From positions 87,378,627 through 87,442,626 of the forward strand of contig JBANSL010000004.1 in the NCBI GenBank assembly GCA_037127255.1: a stretch of 64,000 nucleotides of DNA, written 5' to 3'. The notes under the pieces are model-generated. The model was not told where the DNA came from. It saw only the letters and a program-made list of their open reading frames with translations, and searched no databases. Positions 38,191 to 50,465 of the stretch are shown one piece after another; within the stretch, counting starts at the first letter, position 1; every line of letters starts with the position of its first letter. Origin of the DNA: Persicaria tinctoria (taxonomy: Eukaryota > Streptophyta > Magnoliopsida > Caryophyllales > Polygonaceae). Both the position numbers and the translations under genes were made by a program.

Positions 38191-39688
38191 GCTTGTTAGT
38201 AGTTATGTACGGAATAATATTTAAAAATGTTTTATGTGTGCACTTTTTTTTTGTTATAATAAGGTATAAGTACTCAATCTTCTAATATTGAGAAAGATAT
38301 TAGATTGGCCTTCAAACACTTTAAGCTTCTAAAAAGGTTATAGTGTCATTATTATGCAAAGGAGGATCACCTTTGGACAATTTTTCAATTTCGTTGTAAT
38401 AACCTTCCCAAATTCATCCTTCTTGTTACCGATTCAATTTCCAACCATAAATTACTACCACATCATATGGACTCTACATACTTCCCGAACTAGATTCCTT
38501 TGAGGTCGATGATTATGGTCAGACAAAATATCGTATTATACTCTACACCGTCTTTGATACCCTTGACACTCCCTTGTGTAGATTCGCTGACCCTAAAAAA
38601 ACAATTTAGATCATTTTCGCCGTATATTAAAGCACTACAATGCTTTATTCAAGAGGGATTCTCATCTACAAAAAATTTCTTGCCTAACATTGGTTTGTCC
38701 TGGATTATCACAATGGGGGCCTTTTGTATCCATTATTCCATTGGGACATAAATAATCCAATACCTATGTAGAGTTTACGGAGATGGAGGCAGCGATTAGG
38801 GCTACATTTAAGGCCGGAAATGAATCATTCCAACACCTTACTCTCAAGATAGATAAGTTTCTCACTCAATTGGGATATGAGAGACTTGGCATTCCATAAT
38901 AATCTAATTTCATGGAAGTTGTGGACCACATATCTACAACGGTTAGGATTTGTGGTGTCGGATGGTAATTTGGAAATGGTAGAGATTAGCAAGTTTGAGG
39001 GAGCAACAGGGGGGAAACTAATTTTCATTTTCTCAAATTTTTGAGGAACTGCGTACATCATTTACATGAGCACAAGTTTAAGCAGAATGGGCACAGGTTT
39101 CAATAAAGAAGCCAGTCTATGAAACCTATTGGATGTTCATACACCGAATTCTCGAATATTTTGGTGGTTTCTAAATGTTTTATGCGGTTCATTGATAAGG
39201 TGAATGTGGATTTTTTGGATTTCCTTTATAATACAGTCTTGACTTCATCGACCCCTTGCATATTCGATGTAGTCTCCTAAATTTTGATATTTTTTATTTC
39301 TTTATTGCTTAAATTTATTTAAATTATTGCATTTTGACAAATTGTAAATGCATTGTGGCTTCTGAATCCTTCTGCTCATCAACCTCAACCGACCAATCTC
39401 TGGCCCGAGTGCCTAATTTGAAACCCGTCACTGAAGTGATGATTGGTGAACAACGACCTTTTGTATATTCGAAAGTGGACATTGCATCTTAGGCCTGTCA
39501 AGCTTCTCAGATTTTCTATGTTCAAAATTATTTCTTTTCCCTATTGGTTTAGTGTTGAAATTCATTTAATGAGTAGGTTCAAGTTAATTAAACATAGTTC
39601 TAATATGCAGCCATCACTATTGTGCACTCCTCTCTACTACTCATATGGTAGGTTATGATAAAATATAGTCATCTATCATCAACCGTTT
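38191..39688. other. Unassigned DNA with short broken ORFs
   Basis: Several ORFs of 70-85 codons on both strands, none with a recognisable motif. 38.77-39.15 kb has somewhat balanced base composition and could be a decayed coding fragment (plus-strand MRDLAFHNNLISWKLW then stops), but no family was recognised. Confidence 0.35.
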
Positions 39689-39945
39689 ATTAGATATCAT
39701 ACTAAGTGAAGACAAATAGCGTTGTGTTTGGATTTAAAAGAGTCATTGCCCCTAAGTTGAAATATTGTCCAAAGATAAATGTTCTTTAGATAACAGTGAC
39801 ATTCCAACCCTTCCAAAAAAGTAAAATAGTTGAAGACTAATTTTATGTCATTCTTAATATTTAAAGATACAATATTTAATTTGAAATATTTTTCGGAGTA
39901 ATGTATAAAATTGTTTAAACATTTTTCGGAATAATGTGCAATAAT
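39689..39945. repeat. Dispersed repeat, copy 3 of 3
   Basis: Starts TATTAGATATCATACTAAGT; shares AGTTGAAATATTGTCCAAAG and ATTCCAACCCTTCC with the copy at 37192. Confidence 0.7.
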
Positions 39946-40504
39946 TTTTTTCGTTTCCTTGTTTGTTTACAAACTTCAATCCACCATGTTGGTTGTCCGG
40001 CCTAGTTTAATGAACATGGAAAACAAGCTTCCTTCAGAATTCAGACAATCCAGATTCACAAAATTTCCCCCCTCATCAACTAATTTCAGACAAAAGGCTT
40101 CATATAGATCACAAGCCATTTTTAGTAACTTGCTTTAATATTATAGTAATACAAGTAGGAATTTATGATAGTTAGGTTCAATAACAATTTATGTAACAAT
40201 TGATTGATTTATAAGGATAAAAGACTATTAATTAGTAGTAGCTTTGTGTTAATATTTTATTTAAAAAAAATATACATGGAAAATGAACCAGAGAGGGGAA
40301 CTATGCTCAGAATTCTACCTTTTAAGGGAGAAATGTCATTATTTATGGACAGTCGTGGATCTTCGATGGTTGACGGGCGCCTCAATTGCTCCAAGTTATA
40401 TTTTATAAATAATATTTAATAATGTTAAGTTATTATTTATTTATTTATTAGTATTGATAATTTAACAATGATTTATATTAGGGGATGTCTTTAAAAAGTA
40501 CCAT

Positions 40505-40750
40505 TTGATGAATGGCGGAAGTTTCATTTTTACGTATGCGGGAAGCTTAAAGTTCTTAAAACAACTCAAATCGCAAATGGAGGAACGAGTTTTGAAGGGC
40601 ACGCGTCTGGATAAAGCTAGAAAGATTGTTGAGGAAATCATTTTGAAGATAGTTGATTCCAATGAATATGAAACTGAAGTGGGTAAGGATTCAACAAACC
40701 CACCAAATTCTGGAGGGATTTTCATGGGACGGGACCATACCAAGGTAATC

Positions 40751-40815
<65 letters not shown>

Positions 40816-41036
40816 TTTTAAATTTATTAATTTTATAATAATAATAATAACAACAACAACAACCACCACAACAACAATAACTAATATATTAAATGTTTAC
40901 ATCAGATATGAAAAGCGTATAGGATAGCTTATATCGCTAAGAGACTAATCAATAAGGATGTGAGTAAATCCTATTATACATGCGGTTCGGGGAAGGAAAA
41001 AGCGGATAAAGCGCTAGGCATGGAGTAAGTTTTATT
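40505..41036 (+). pseudogene. Split ORF of unknown family
   Basis: The first part reads SLKFLKQLKSQMEERVLKG and GRDHTK and ends at CCAAG before GTAATC (about 40744), a plausible donor. A long ATT microsatellite follows in the would-be intron. About 40926-41026 reads AYIAKRLINKDVSKSYYTCG and KEKADKALGME and stops at GTAAGT, another plausible donor. I do not recognise the family, and the first acceptor that keeps the frame is unclear, so it may be decayed. Confidence 0.35.
40751..40814. repeat. (ATT)n microsatellite
   Basis: About 21 TAT/TTA units without interruption, followed by further AT, AAC and ACC triplet-rich sequence to about 40870. Confidence 0.95.
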
Positions 41037-41258
41037 TTTTAAAGGTTAAATGTAATTTAATTTTAAGGCTATTTTTTATTTGTTTTTTAATTATTAATAA
41101 TGGTTTATGTGAACATAAATATCAAAAGAAAACCCATGAACCAGGATTATTTGTTGATAATCAAACGAGTGATGTTGTACACCAACCTTCGAAAAGACAC
41201 TTGCGGGGGTACAATAAGGAGTAAGTAAAGTTTTTATTTTTAATATAAAAATTTAATA

Positions 41259-41546
41259 CTTCCTCCGTTTTAAATTACTTGACGTTTAGGGAGTACAAAG
41301 TGTCAGATGACTCTGAAAATTCCACCGTAATTAAATACCCCATAATTATGATAATCTCGACCGAGTACTCCCAAATTTATGGGGAAGGGGCGTGATTACT
41401 TTCATTGAGCATAAATTTTAAGAAACTTTAATTATAAAAATTTTAAAGGTACGGAGTACTTAAGTGGGCCAGAAAGTGTTAAACGACATGTATTTAGCAA
41501 AACGTTCAAAAACCTTAAAACATCCAGTAATTTAAAACGAATGGAG
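41259..41546. mobile_element. Candidate Stowaway-like MITE, diverged
   Basis: Left CTTCCTCCGTTTTAAATTAC, right GTAATTTAAAACGAATGGAG, with TA on both sides. A second internal match (TTGACGTTTAGGGAGTAC) suggests complex history. 288 bp. Confidence 0.55.
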
Positions 41547-42173
41547 TAATTTAAAACGTCAATGACTGCTTTTCTGGTGTACATGAGGCGGTTCCCTAAA
41601 AAATATGCACTCTTGAGTTGGGAACGTAGGATTTTCCTCGCTTGTTGGGTTTGTTAAGATTGGGTTCCCAAGCATAAATGGTTGGTGGGCAAGAGTTATC
41701 ATCTTCCAAGGACGCTGAATCGTTGGTTTTGAAAGATTGTTGTTCAGATTTGGAGATTTTTAGATACTTGAATGAAAAGTATGGCATGAAGGGGGACTCA
41801 TCGATCAATAAAACTTATCACTTGTCTTTAGCTGATGACAGTGTCCATCTCTCCCAATGTCCCAACATCATTCCACTGACTAACCCCAAATTCTGGACAA
41901 TAGTGGATAAGATTGACGACCAAATACATGTGATCGAAACTCTTCTTTCCCATCGCCGTGCTAAGATTCCATCACATGGGTTCTCAGCCTTAATGACCTC
42001 AATCGTGGTCGGTATGAACTCTCTCCCCTACGCTTCCCTAATGATGATTCATGCAGCATGTACATATCGAAACGCTTTGCAGTTGGTCACCGGATCTACG
42101 CATCAACTAGCATGTTTATTAGCCTCCATGGAAGGGCTTATGAATCACGTAGTGAATTTGTTGTCTTTGACGC

Positions 42174-42931
42174 TACTAGCCAGTCACCAACCATGGCCAT
42201 AGAAGATACTCTTGGAGGTCCACAATCGATTGATGAAAGCCCACCGAGCAAGACCAAAGACTAGCCCACACACAATTCTATCTGTCATAGCTCACAACGT
42301 CTCTATCTCAATTGTCCATAGTGCTACAGTTGTCAGGGCCGTGCCAACGTTTTGAGGGGCCCTGTTCTAAAAATAACGAAGGTTAAAAATAAAACGTTCA
42401 ACTAATTCAAATAGCGATAAATAATAGAAAAAAAAGTTTTCATTATATAATTTCAAAATAATTGTAACGATTACATATAAAGTACCAAAAAGAGTCTTAA
42501 AATTAATTAAAAGCAAAACCACGCTTACATTGATGATTGAGAAGAGGAGGAATAAGAATCGGCGTTAATGAAATCTGGGAATTAGGAGGAAGAAGACGTC
42601 ACTTTTTTTTTACGTCTCTTTACTTCTTTTTCTTTAAAAAAATGGAAAAAGCTATATGTGGTCTTGTGTTTCAGAGGCAGACTAAATGGGCTTAGGATGG
42701 AGACTAAATGGGCTTTTATTACCCAAGTACTATGTATATATAACAACACATATGGGGCCCCAACATTTTGGGGGCCCTGTTCGGGTGAACAGTGCGAACC
42801 TGGTAAAGCACGGGCCTGACAGTTGTCTTGCATTTATATTTCCTCTTGCTCAAGCAACACATGTATATATATACTCTGTAATGGCCGTTATGAATAGACG
42901 AGAAAGGGAATCAAATTCTGAGCATTTACAA
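42174..42931 (+). repeat. 5' LTR of the copia element with nested MITE
   Basis: 758 bp; without the 485-bp insert and one 8-bp TSD it is 265 bp, equal to the 3' LTR at 47159-47423. Contains TGTATATATATACTCTG near its end, a possible TATA region. Confidence 0.9.
42334..42818. mobile_element. hAT-type MITE inside the copia 5' LTR
   Basis: Ends CAGGGCCGTGCC and (complement) CAGGCCCGTGCT, typical hAT termini. An 8-bp duplication ACAGTTGT lies at 42326-42333 and 42819-42826. 485 bp, with GGGGCCCTGTTC-like motifs near both ends. Absent from the 3' LTR, so it came after the copia insertion. Confidence 0.9.
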
Positions 42932-42984
42932 TGGTATCAGAGCCATAAGACGACAAGTGTCTCACCTACCCTCACCCTTCCTCC

Positions 42985-45900
42985 ATGGAAAATCAAACAT
43001 TTACTGAAATTCTTACTCAGCAAATACAGGCCTCCATGGCCGCTGCTTCAATTTCTTCCCCAAATCCTCCTTTACCTAATTTTTCTCACCTCAATACCAT
43101 CAAATTAACCCCCACAAACTTCATGACATGGCTTCGGCAGATCACTCCGTACTTGCGTTCTCAACGTCTTATGGGTTTTGTGAATGGTTCCTTTCCTTGT
43201 CCACCGCTCAACCCCTCCGGCGACAACTAAACTGCCATTGCAGATTGGCACGCAAGAGATCAACTTGTGGTGGCTATCCTGTCTGCCTCTCTCACTGAAC
43301 CGGTTATGTTTCAAATTTTAGACTGTGAAACCTCGCACCAGATTTGGGGACGACTCCACCTTCTCTATGCTGCTCGTTCAAATGCTCAGGTTGTCCAAAC
43401 ACGACTCCAGCTTGCAAGTCTCAAGAAAGGTGATGAGTCTGCGACCGACTACTTCAATCGAGCCAAGGCGCTCATCCTCCAACTCCAAGCTGCAGGCCAA
43501 CCCGTCACCGACGCCGAGTTCATCTCCTACGTTCTTGCTGGTCTGGGTGTTGAATATGATGCCATGGTAACCACGATTTCCACTCAACCCACTCTTCCTG
43601 AACCCCATGAGATACTTTCCTTCATGCTTCTTCAAGAAACTCGCATTAACCTGCTGAACTCCAACACGTACTCTCAACTCTCAAACCTCTCTCAATCCGA
43701 CCTCTTCAACAGAGCCCAACCCTGATTTGAATTTCACGGTGACAGGGCAGGGTCGAGGCTGGGGATTTACTCGAGGAGGCCGCGACGACTCCTCTAGAGG
43801 ACGAGGCCGAGGTGACGACCGTGGTGGTCGTTCTTCCTCCCGGGGAGGCCGTGTTGGCTACAATTCCTCCTCAAATCAGTCGTTCTCCGGTGCTCTGGAT
43901 TCCCGGCCAGTTTGTCAGATTTGTGACAGGCGAGGACACACGACTCTTAGGTGCTGGAGCCGCTTTGACCAGGCTCTCCAAACCCCACCTCCTAGGAACT
44001 TTCAAGCGAACAACACGACGTCCTGGTTCCCCGACACCGCAGCCACCCATCATTACACGCCAGATGTCTCTAACCTCAGGTTTGACAGATTGCCTTATGA
44101 AGGCAGTGACACCATATCTCTCGGAGACGGTTCCTCTATTCCCATCCATCACCATGGTTCATCCTTTCTCTTCTCAAAATCTCGTTGTTTTCGCCTATCT
44201 AATCTTCTTCATGCCCCATTGTTAAACAAAAACTTGCTCTCTGTTAATCGATTTTGCAGGGACAATGATGTTTATTTTCAATTTCATGCTACTCACTTTC
44301 TTGTTTGTGATTCTGCAACTCAGGCTCCACTCCTCAAGGGGGACGTTAATGGAGGTCTCTACCAATGGCCCAGCAGTTCATCATCGCAGTCACCACCCAC
44401 ACTAAATCTTCACCTCACCACCATAGCTCCACAATCTGTTTTGTCGTCTTCTGTTTCTTGGCACGCGAGATTAGGGCATCCGTCCAAAGATGTCACCAAT
44501 CTTGTGATTCACCAGGCTTCCCTTCCTAAATTGGGCTCAGCCCAATATCCTTGTGTGTCTTGCTCTTGGGCTAAAGCCCATGCTTTGCCCCATAAGCCCA
44601 GTCTAGTAAAGTGTTACAACTTTTGTTTATTGATGTTTGGGGTCCCATCATCTCTCTATCAATGGAAATAGATATTTTGTTTCAATTGTGGATGACTTCT
44701 CGAAATTTATGTGGTTGTTTCCCTTTCAAGAAAAATCTCAAGTTCCACCCATTATTACAAATTTCATTACCCTTGTGACAAATTTTTTTGGTGAAAATGT
44801 CAAAGCCATTCAAACAGATAATGGGACGGAATTCAAGCCCCTCGCCTCTTTCTTTCAATCCCGAGGCATTCTTCACCGCCTCTCCTGCCCCTATTCCCAT
44901 CAGCAAAACGGGATGATTGAACCCCGTCATCGTCGCACCGTTGACATGGGTCTTACCTTACTAAACCATGCCTCTCTACCCCTTCGGTTTTGGGATTTTG
45001 CTTTCCAAACGACCATTTATCTACAAAATCGCCTCCCTACACCCACCTTAAATAACCAATCTCCCTTCTCCATGCTCTTCCACAAATTACCCGATTATAA
45101 ATTTCTCAAAACTTTTGGATGCTTATGCTTTCCAAATTTGCGGCCATACCACAAACATAAGCTCAATTTTCGCTCCTCACCATCGCTTTTCTTGGGTTAT
45201 AGCCCTCACCACAAGGGATACATTTGCTATGATTGGGTAAACAAAATTTTTTTTACCTCTCGAGATGCCATCTTTCATGAAACGATATTTCCATTTTCAT
45301 TACCACAATTAAAACCTCCACTGATTTCTATCTCACAAGCTAAACTTCCACTTCTAAATGTTGATATCCCTCCTAGCCCACCAACTCCTCAAATAGGCCC
45401 AAATAGCCCAGCCCACACACATTCTCCTGCTCCATCACAAAATACATCTCCGGACCCCGTTGAATCTTCTTCATTCACATTTTTCTCCGACGACGCAGCC
45501 CCAATTACTCCTCCTCATCCTATGCTTACTCGTTCTAAGACCCACAATTCAAGACCTCTTGTTCGTTCCGATGGGACGATCCCTTGGCCCCAGGTGTCAG
45601 CAACCATCGTTGTTCCGAAGGAGCCGCCCTCTTTACAGAGGCTTCGAAATTTCCTGAGTGGAGGGCTGCGATGGCCGCTGAATTCCAGGCCCTCCTCGAC
45701 ACTCATACCTGGAGATTGGTCCCTTCTTCGCCCTCGTACAACACATTGGGTGTCAAATGGGTCTTTAAAACTAAGCGTCGGAGTGATGGTTCGATCGAGC
45801 GTCGAAAGGCTCGACTTGTTGCCAAGGGATATCATCAATTACCGGGCATCGATTATGATGAAACCTTTAGTCCGGTTGCTAAGCCTTCTACCATTCGTTT

Positions 45901-47100
45901 ACTCCTTTCCCTTGCTGCGATGAACTGTTGGACTTCTACGCAATTGGATATTCAAAATGCGTTTCTCCATGGCTCCCTTGAAGATGACGTCTATTGCATT
46001 CAACCCCCTGGTTTTGTAAATTCCTCCTTCCCTTCTCATGTGTGCAAGCTAAATCGCTCTTTATATGGTCTGAAACAGGATCCCCGAGTCTGGTTCTCTC
46101 GTCTCACTGATGCTTTAATCGCAATGGGGTTCACACAATGCCCTGCTAATAGTTCCCTCTTCTCTTACAGATATGGTGCTCACTGTGTGTTCATATTGAT
46201 CGATATATCTCGACGACTTGTTGGTTATAGCATCTAACCGTATTTTGACAGCAAAGTTTGTGTCTTCCTTATCCAGGCAATTCCATGTCAAGGATTTGGG
46301 CCCGACATCATTCTTCCTTGGCATCGAAATCACAAGGTCAGATGAAGGCTTCAATCTCTATCAAACAAAGCATATCACGGAGATTATTCAGAAGACAGGA
46401 ATGACACATTCAAAACCGGTTTCCACCTCAATGGCTACTACGTTCGACCCAACAGAAGCTTCACCACCAATAGAGTATCCAATCCTATATCGCAGCATTG
46501 TTGGGAGTTTGCAATATTTGGGCTTCACACGACCGGATATATCGTTTGTTGTCAACTGCGTAAGTCAATTCATGCACAATCCAAAGGTGATTCATTGGTA
46601 AGTCGTCAAACGGATTCTCCGTTACATCAACCACACCAAATCATATACATTTCACATCTCTGCGAGCCATCGCCGTGATTTATCTGCCTTTTCCGATGCT
46701 GTCTGGGGTAGTGATCGACAAGATCGATGCTCCACGAGTGCGTTTTGCATCTTCCATGGGTCCAATTTGATCTCCTAGATCTCAAAGAAACAGCAAACGG
46801 TCGCCCGATCCTCAACGGAAGCAGAATATCGAGCTCTTGCTCTGGCCACATGCGAAATTCTTTGGCTGCAATCTGTTCTTGCAGCAATCGGTATTCAGTT
46901 ACCTCAAGCTGCAACTTTATGGTGTGATAACCTTGGTGCTACTTACTTGGTCGTCAACCCTGTTTTACATCATCGAATCAAGCATTTATCCATGGACTTT
47001 CACTTTGTGCGTGAACGGGTCGCAAACCTCTCCCTCAAGGTTGCGTTTGTCTCATCCAAGGATCAAGTAGCTGACCTCCTTACCAAGCCACTATCTACTG
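42985..47100 (+). pseudogene. Copia gag-pol polyprotein, disrupted
   Basis: The Gag start MENQTFTEIL lies 53 bases after the LTR end. UBN2-like gag sequence (YLRSQRLMGFV, DYFNRAKAL) continues past a TAA at 43228-43230. Zinc knuckle CQICDRRGHTTLRC is at 43913-43954 after a +1 shift at about 43725. The protease motif is PDTAATHH (about 44029), where DTGA/DSGA is usual. GAG-preintegrase block WHARLGHPSKD is at about 44460. Integrase has VDDFSKF, TDNGTEF and NGMIEPRHR (44690-44940). RT block KWVFKTKR to LYGLKQDPRVWF spans about 45750-46095, but the YVDD motif is destroyed by a frameshift near 46200. RNase H is in pieces (SSTEAEYRALA, about 46820). Several stops and at least three frameshifts; not functional. 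Confidence 0.88.
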
Positions 47101-47158
47101 CTGCCTTCCTCTCCAATCGCTCCCATCTTTGCATCCGCCAGATCGGAGAGCAAGGGGG

Positions 47159-47423
47159 TACTAGCCAGTCACCAACCATGGCCATAGAAGATACTCTTGG
47201 AGATCCACAATCGATTGATGAAAGCCCACCGAGCAAGCCCAAAGACTAGCCCACACACAATTCTATCTGTCATAGCTCACAATGTCTCTATCTCAATTGT
47301 CCACAGTGCTACAGCTGTCTTGCATTTACATTTCCTCTTGCTCAAGCAACACATGTGTATATATACTCTGTAATTGCCGTTATGAATAGACGAGAAAGGG
47401 AATCAAATTCTGAGCATTTACAA
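47159..47423 (+). repeat. 3' LTR of the copia element
   Basis: 265 bp from TACTAGCCAGTC to GCATTTACAA, directly after the polypurine tract and before TSD GACGC. Confidence 0.92.
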
Positions 47424-47966
47424 GACGCCAAAAGGCAAAAATGGAAGTTGCATAGGTATCCTTGTGAACATAGTAATTTTTTCACCATCAAGCATGTGGC
47501 TGAAATTTTATGCCTTGGATTTGGAATGTGCATTGGAGAATACACACGTGGAACTTCAACAGACCCCCTATATGTTGTCCTTGGAATAGGGGACAATCAA
47601 TCTGGCCAGCTCATTGTAGCCTACCTCGCCACGAACAAGGGGCAAGTTCTATGCTTTCAACGATTGAATCTTTTCTTTGATTGTTTTGAGAAGACCCTTT
47701 ACAGACTACAAGCAGTGATTAATGGCGACGAGGAGGGGAAGAGTAATTGTGTCAACTGTCAAGGATATAGTACAGATACTCTTTACATTATAACTTTTGA
47801 TGTGGATGAGGTTGATGATGCCCTCACACTAGTTTCAAATCTCTTGACTCGAAGTAGTGATGAAGATAATTTTGATAAACTAGCATACGTTGATGAGGAG
47901 GATTTTATAAATGTTGTTGTGAAGGGTTGCTATGTCACCCAATTTGGAATTGGCTTGCCTTTGTGA

Positions 47967-48420
47967 GACTACCAGGACAAAATTCTCACCTGATTGAGCG
48001 CTTACTTCCTATAAGTTGCAACTTTCATCCCGACATAATGATATCTAGTAAAATGTCTTGGATTATTAGAGTTCTGTTCTGTACATGCCTATAGATATAT
48101 TGTCTCATGTTTTTGCAATCCTACACAGGACGTCTGCCAAAGCCCTCGCTGAACCTGTGGCTCAATACCCATCAGCAATGGCGGAGACGTACTTTAACTA
48201 CCAACACGAACCACGATACTACTCTTAAACTGCTCGACAAACTCATCCTAAAAATTTATAAGCAGTACAAAAGTATGAGTAAAAGAGCACCCAAATCTCA
48301 CAAAAAGAAGAAGAATGAGGAACTTCTTCACTCCATGCTCAACTACCGTTTTCGCAACCTAGAGTTAGAGAAGCTAAAAAAGGCTCTCAAGCTAATATGT
48401 GATGGCATGGGCAACTTTCT
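47967..48420 (+). other. Interval between the two paralogous pseudogenes
   Basis: An ORF at 48107-48424 has a basic, Lys-rich C-terminal part (KRAPKSHKKKKNEELLHSML) that could be an upstream exon of copy 2 in a shifted frame. A second frame shows SAKALAEPVAQYPSAMAE. Neither is recognised. Confidence 0.3.
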
Positions 48421-50114
48421 TTGAACCCCCATTCTTGCAATGCAAGTGTAGAATCAATCCCTAACACAAGCATAGACAGCAAAGAGAAAGTCGGCGATGT
48501 CAAGGATCTCAGAAATCCGCTCATGTCACCGCTTGCAACTCATGCTTGCTTGTTTCAGGTGCCATATGTTGAACTCCATATTCTCTTTAATTGTTTCTGT
48601 TAGGTTTTATTAATTGTTACTCAACTTACTCTTAATGATTATTTTTGTGCCTTAACCATCTCAAAATTACTTCACATGTTCTGATGACAATTCTATTTAT
48701 TGAGTTAGGTGATTCCTTGCTTCTGTTGTTCCTGACCTTTTTTTTGGCTGCTTTGAGTTGTGTGTTGGATGACTATGCATATACATCTTCCAAAATTTGA
48801 GTTTGGGATTTGATAGAAAACCAAAAATTGCATTATGGTCATAATAACAACTTGAGCCAACATTTTTTGCTCTAGCCAAGTCGGAGGGCCTTTCCCCGAT
48901 TTTTGTTGTTGAGTTTGAATGCCAAATATTTGAGAAAGAAGGCTAATAACTAGCTTTACCTATTTGATTAGTTGTTTGGTTTGTCCCTGGGATTGCATGT
49001 TTTGTTTTCTACCTTGGACCTATTATGGATTGTGCCTATTTAGTTTTTGTTGATTTTGAATTTGAATTTTTGGTTGACCTTTGTAGGAAAGGCCAAGCTT
49101 GAATGAGGGAGTGAACAATGCAAGGTATCTTTGTGTTTACGATGGCTTTAAGATCTACTGCTTGGATCTCAAGAAAGATGAGTCGAAGCGCTATGAATCT
49201 CACTTGCCTTCCCTTCCCACAATCTCTTCTTACAATTTGCTAGAAAAGGGTCTTCCGGCCTCAATGAGTTTGTTTAAAATTGGGTCTGATGCATACATGG
49301 TGAGCGGGCAAGAGTTTCCGAGTAACAAGAAGCACCCCGAATTGGAGCATCCTGGATGAGCTTTCTAAGAAGTACGGTTTCAAAGGCTCATCTCGTAAAA
49401 CCCATCACTTGTCTCTTTGTGATGGAAAGATCTCTCTGTCTATGAATGCGACAACATTCCACAACTAAAGAAGGCAAATTTCTGGCCTATAGTTGAGAAG
49501 ATTGGCAATCGAATCCATGTGATTGAATCGATTCCTTGTGAGTTTAGTCCGCCTGATACAATCCCATCCCATGAGATTCTCAACCTTGATGATGAGTGTG
49601 ACTACCGCTAGATCAAGCTCTCGCCCTTGCACTACCCAGATGATAAAAGGTTTGGTATGTTCATAACGGATCATTTGGTGGTCGGTGACCGGATATATGC
49701 AAAGGCTCGTGGCTTTAGTGGATTCTTGATTTCTTGGTCCTTAACTCCACAACGAACATATGGGTATGGTATCGGGATCTCCAGGAGCACTCCACCATGC
49801 ACGTGTCTGACCTCTTAGGTTGGAGGAAGGGAATTTTTGTTGGAGAATTTCCGAGGGAGGAATCAGAAGAGCCGCCTCTGTATGTAGTCATCGGTACATC
49901 AAATGTTAGAAGAAGAGATGGTAATGGTTGGGAAGTGATTGCAGCAGCTCACCTAGTAACCCCAACAGGGGAGGTTGTTTCATCTCAGGACGCGGCTGAT
50001 ATCTTTGATGGGCTTAAGGAGGTGTTCCCAGCCCATCACATGATACAGTCTAGCTTGTTTACCGTTGATGGGCAGGGAGAGACTGTGTCTGTGTGTGGTG
50101 TTTTTCTAGGATAG
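48421..50114 (+). pseudogene. Decayed unknown plant gene, copy 2
   Basis: Exon-like block to CTTGTTTCAG (48559), donor GTGCCA; acceptor TTTGTAG at 49086; then ERPSLNEGVNNARYLCVYDGFKIYCLDLKKDE. Further blocks in changing frames: GSDAYMVSGQEF, WSILDELSKKYGFKGSS, THHLSLCDGK, ANFWPIVEKIGNRIHVIES, HYPDDKRFGMFITDHLVVGDRIYAK, PPLYVVIGTSN, and a last ORF ending VSVCGVFLG. Frame changes near 49340, 49440 and 49700 and a TAG near 49607 argue for a pseudogene, unless small introns explain some. Same family as copy 1; tandem duplication is likely. Family not recognised. Confidence 0.55.
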
Positions 50115-50465
50115 TCGAGTACGCACTATGATATGTTCTTCCTTTACATTTGTATTTTTATAGTGTGAGCAATACGAAGCTAGGACAAGGATGTTGTTGG
50201 GGAGGAATTTGTGAAGTTGGTTGTGAAGGACTCACAGTTATACAGAGTGGAAGGTGAATTCCGGGTTGGAGACACTAAAGACCCCTACCCCCCACATTTG
50301 AGCGCTTGCTTCTTGTAATAGTATTTGTTGGAAATAATGTTTGAACTAAGGGCTTTATTAAGGGTTTTGAACTTTTCTCATCGCACTTTGATTGTGGAGG
50401 CCTTCTGAAAGGCAGTTTATAAAGAGGATTTTTGTGGGGTTTTATAATTAATTTATAAAATAATA
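50115..50465. other. 3' flank of copy 2
   Basis: Coding-like remains (KEFVKLVVKDSQLYRVEGEF-like, about 50200-50265) may be the true C-terminus after a frameshift. Then AT-rich spacer. Confidence 0.35.

Larger units (their letters stand above)
42174..47423 (+). mobile_element. Ty1/copia LTR retrotransposon, degenerate
   Basis: 265-bp LTRs (5' copy enlarged to 758 bp by a MITE). TSD GACGC lies at 42169-42173 and 47424-47428. The primer-binding site TGGTATCAGAGCCA at 42932-42945 and polypurine tract GAGCAAGGGGG at 47148-47158 abut the LTRs. LTR termini are TACTAGCC...TTTACAA, not the usual TG...CA. Gene order gag-protease-integrase-RT-RNase H defines copia. Confidence 0.92.
41600..47966 (+). 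pseudogene. Decayed unknown plant gene, copy 1, split by a copia element
   Basis: Coding-like blocks at 41678-42173 and 47424-47966 belong together. At the insertion the host codons for VFDA run up to TSD GACGC (42169-42173), and the second TSD copy at 47424-47428 continues in frame as AKRQKWKLHRYP. Blocks seen include KTYHLSLADD, LSQCPNI, FWTIVDKI, IHVIE, IPSHG and PLYVVLGIGD. It aligns with copy 2 (48421-50114): LSL, FWPIVEKI, IHVIE, IPSHE, PLYVVIGT. Damage: TAA where copy 2 has a Tyr codon just before 41678, a frame change between about 42000 and 42060, and the 5.2-kb insertion. Function unknown; the spacing of the blocks suggests a beta-propeller (kelch-like) fold, as a guess only. Confidence 0.6.

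Noticed and set aside
38825..39061. 78-codon minus-strand ORF
   Set aside because: No motif, no splice context, surrounded by stops in all frames.
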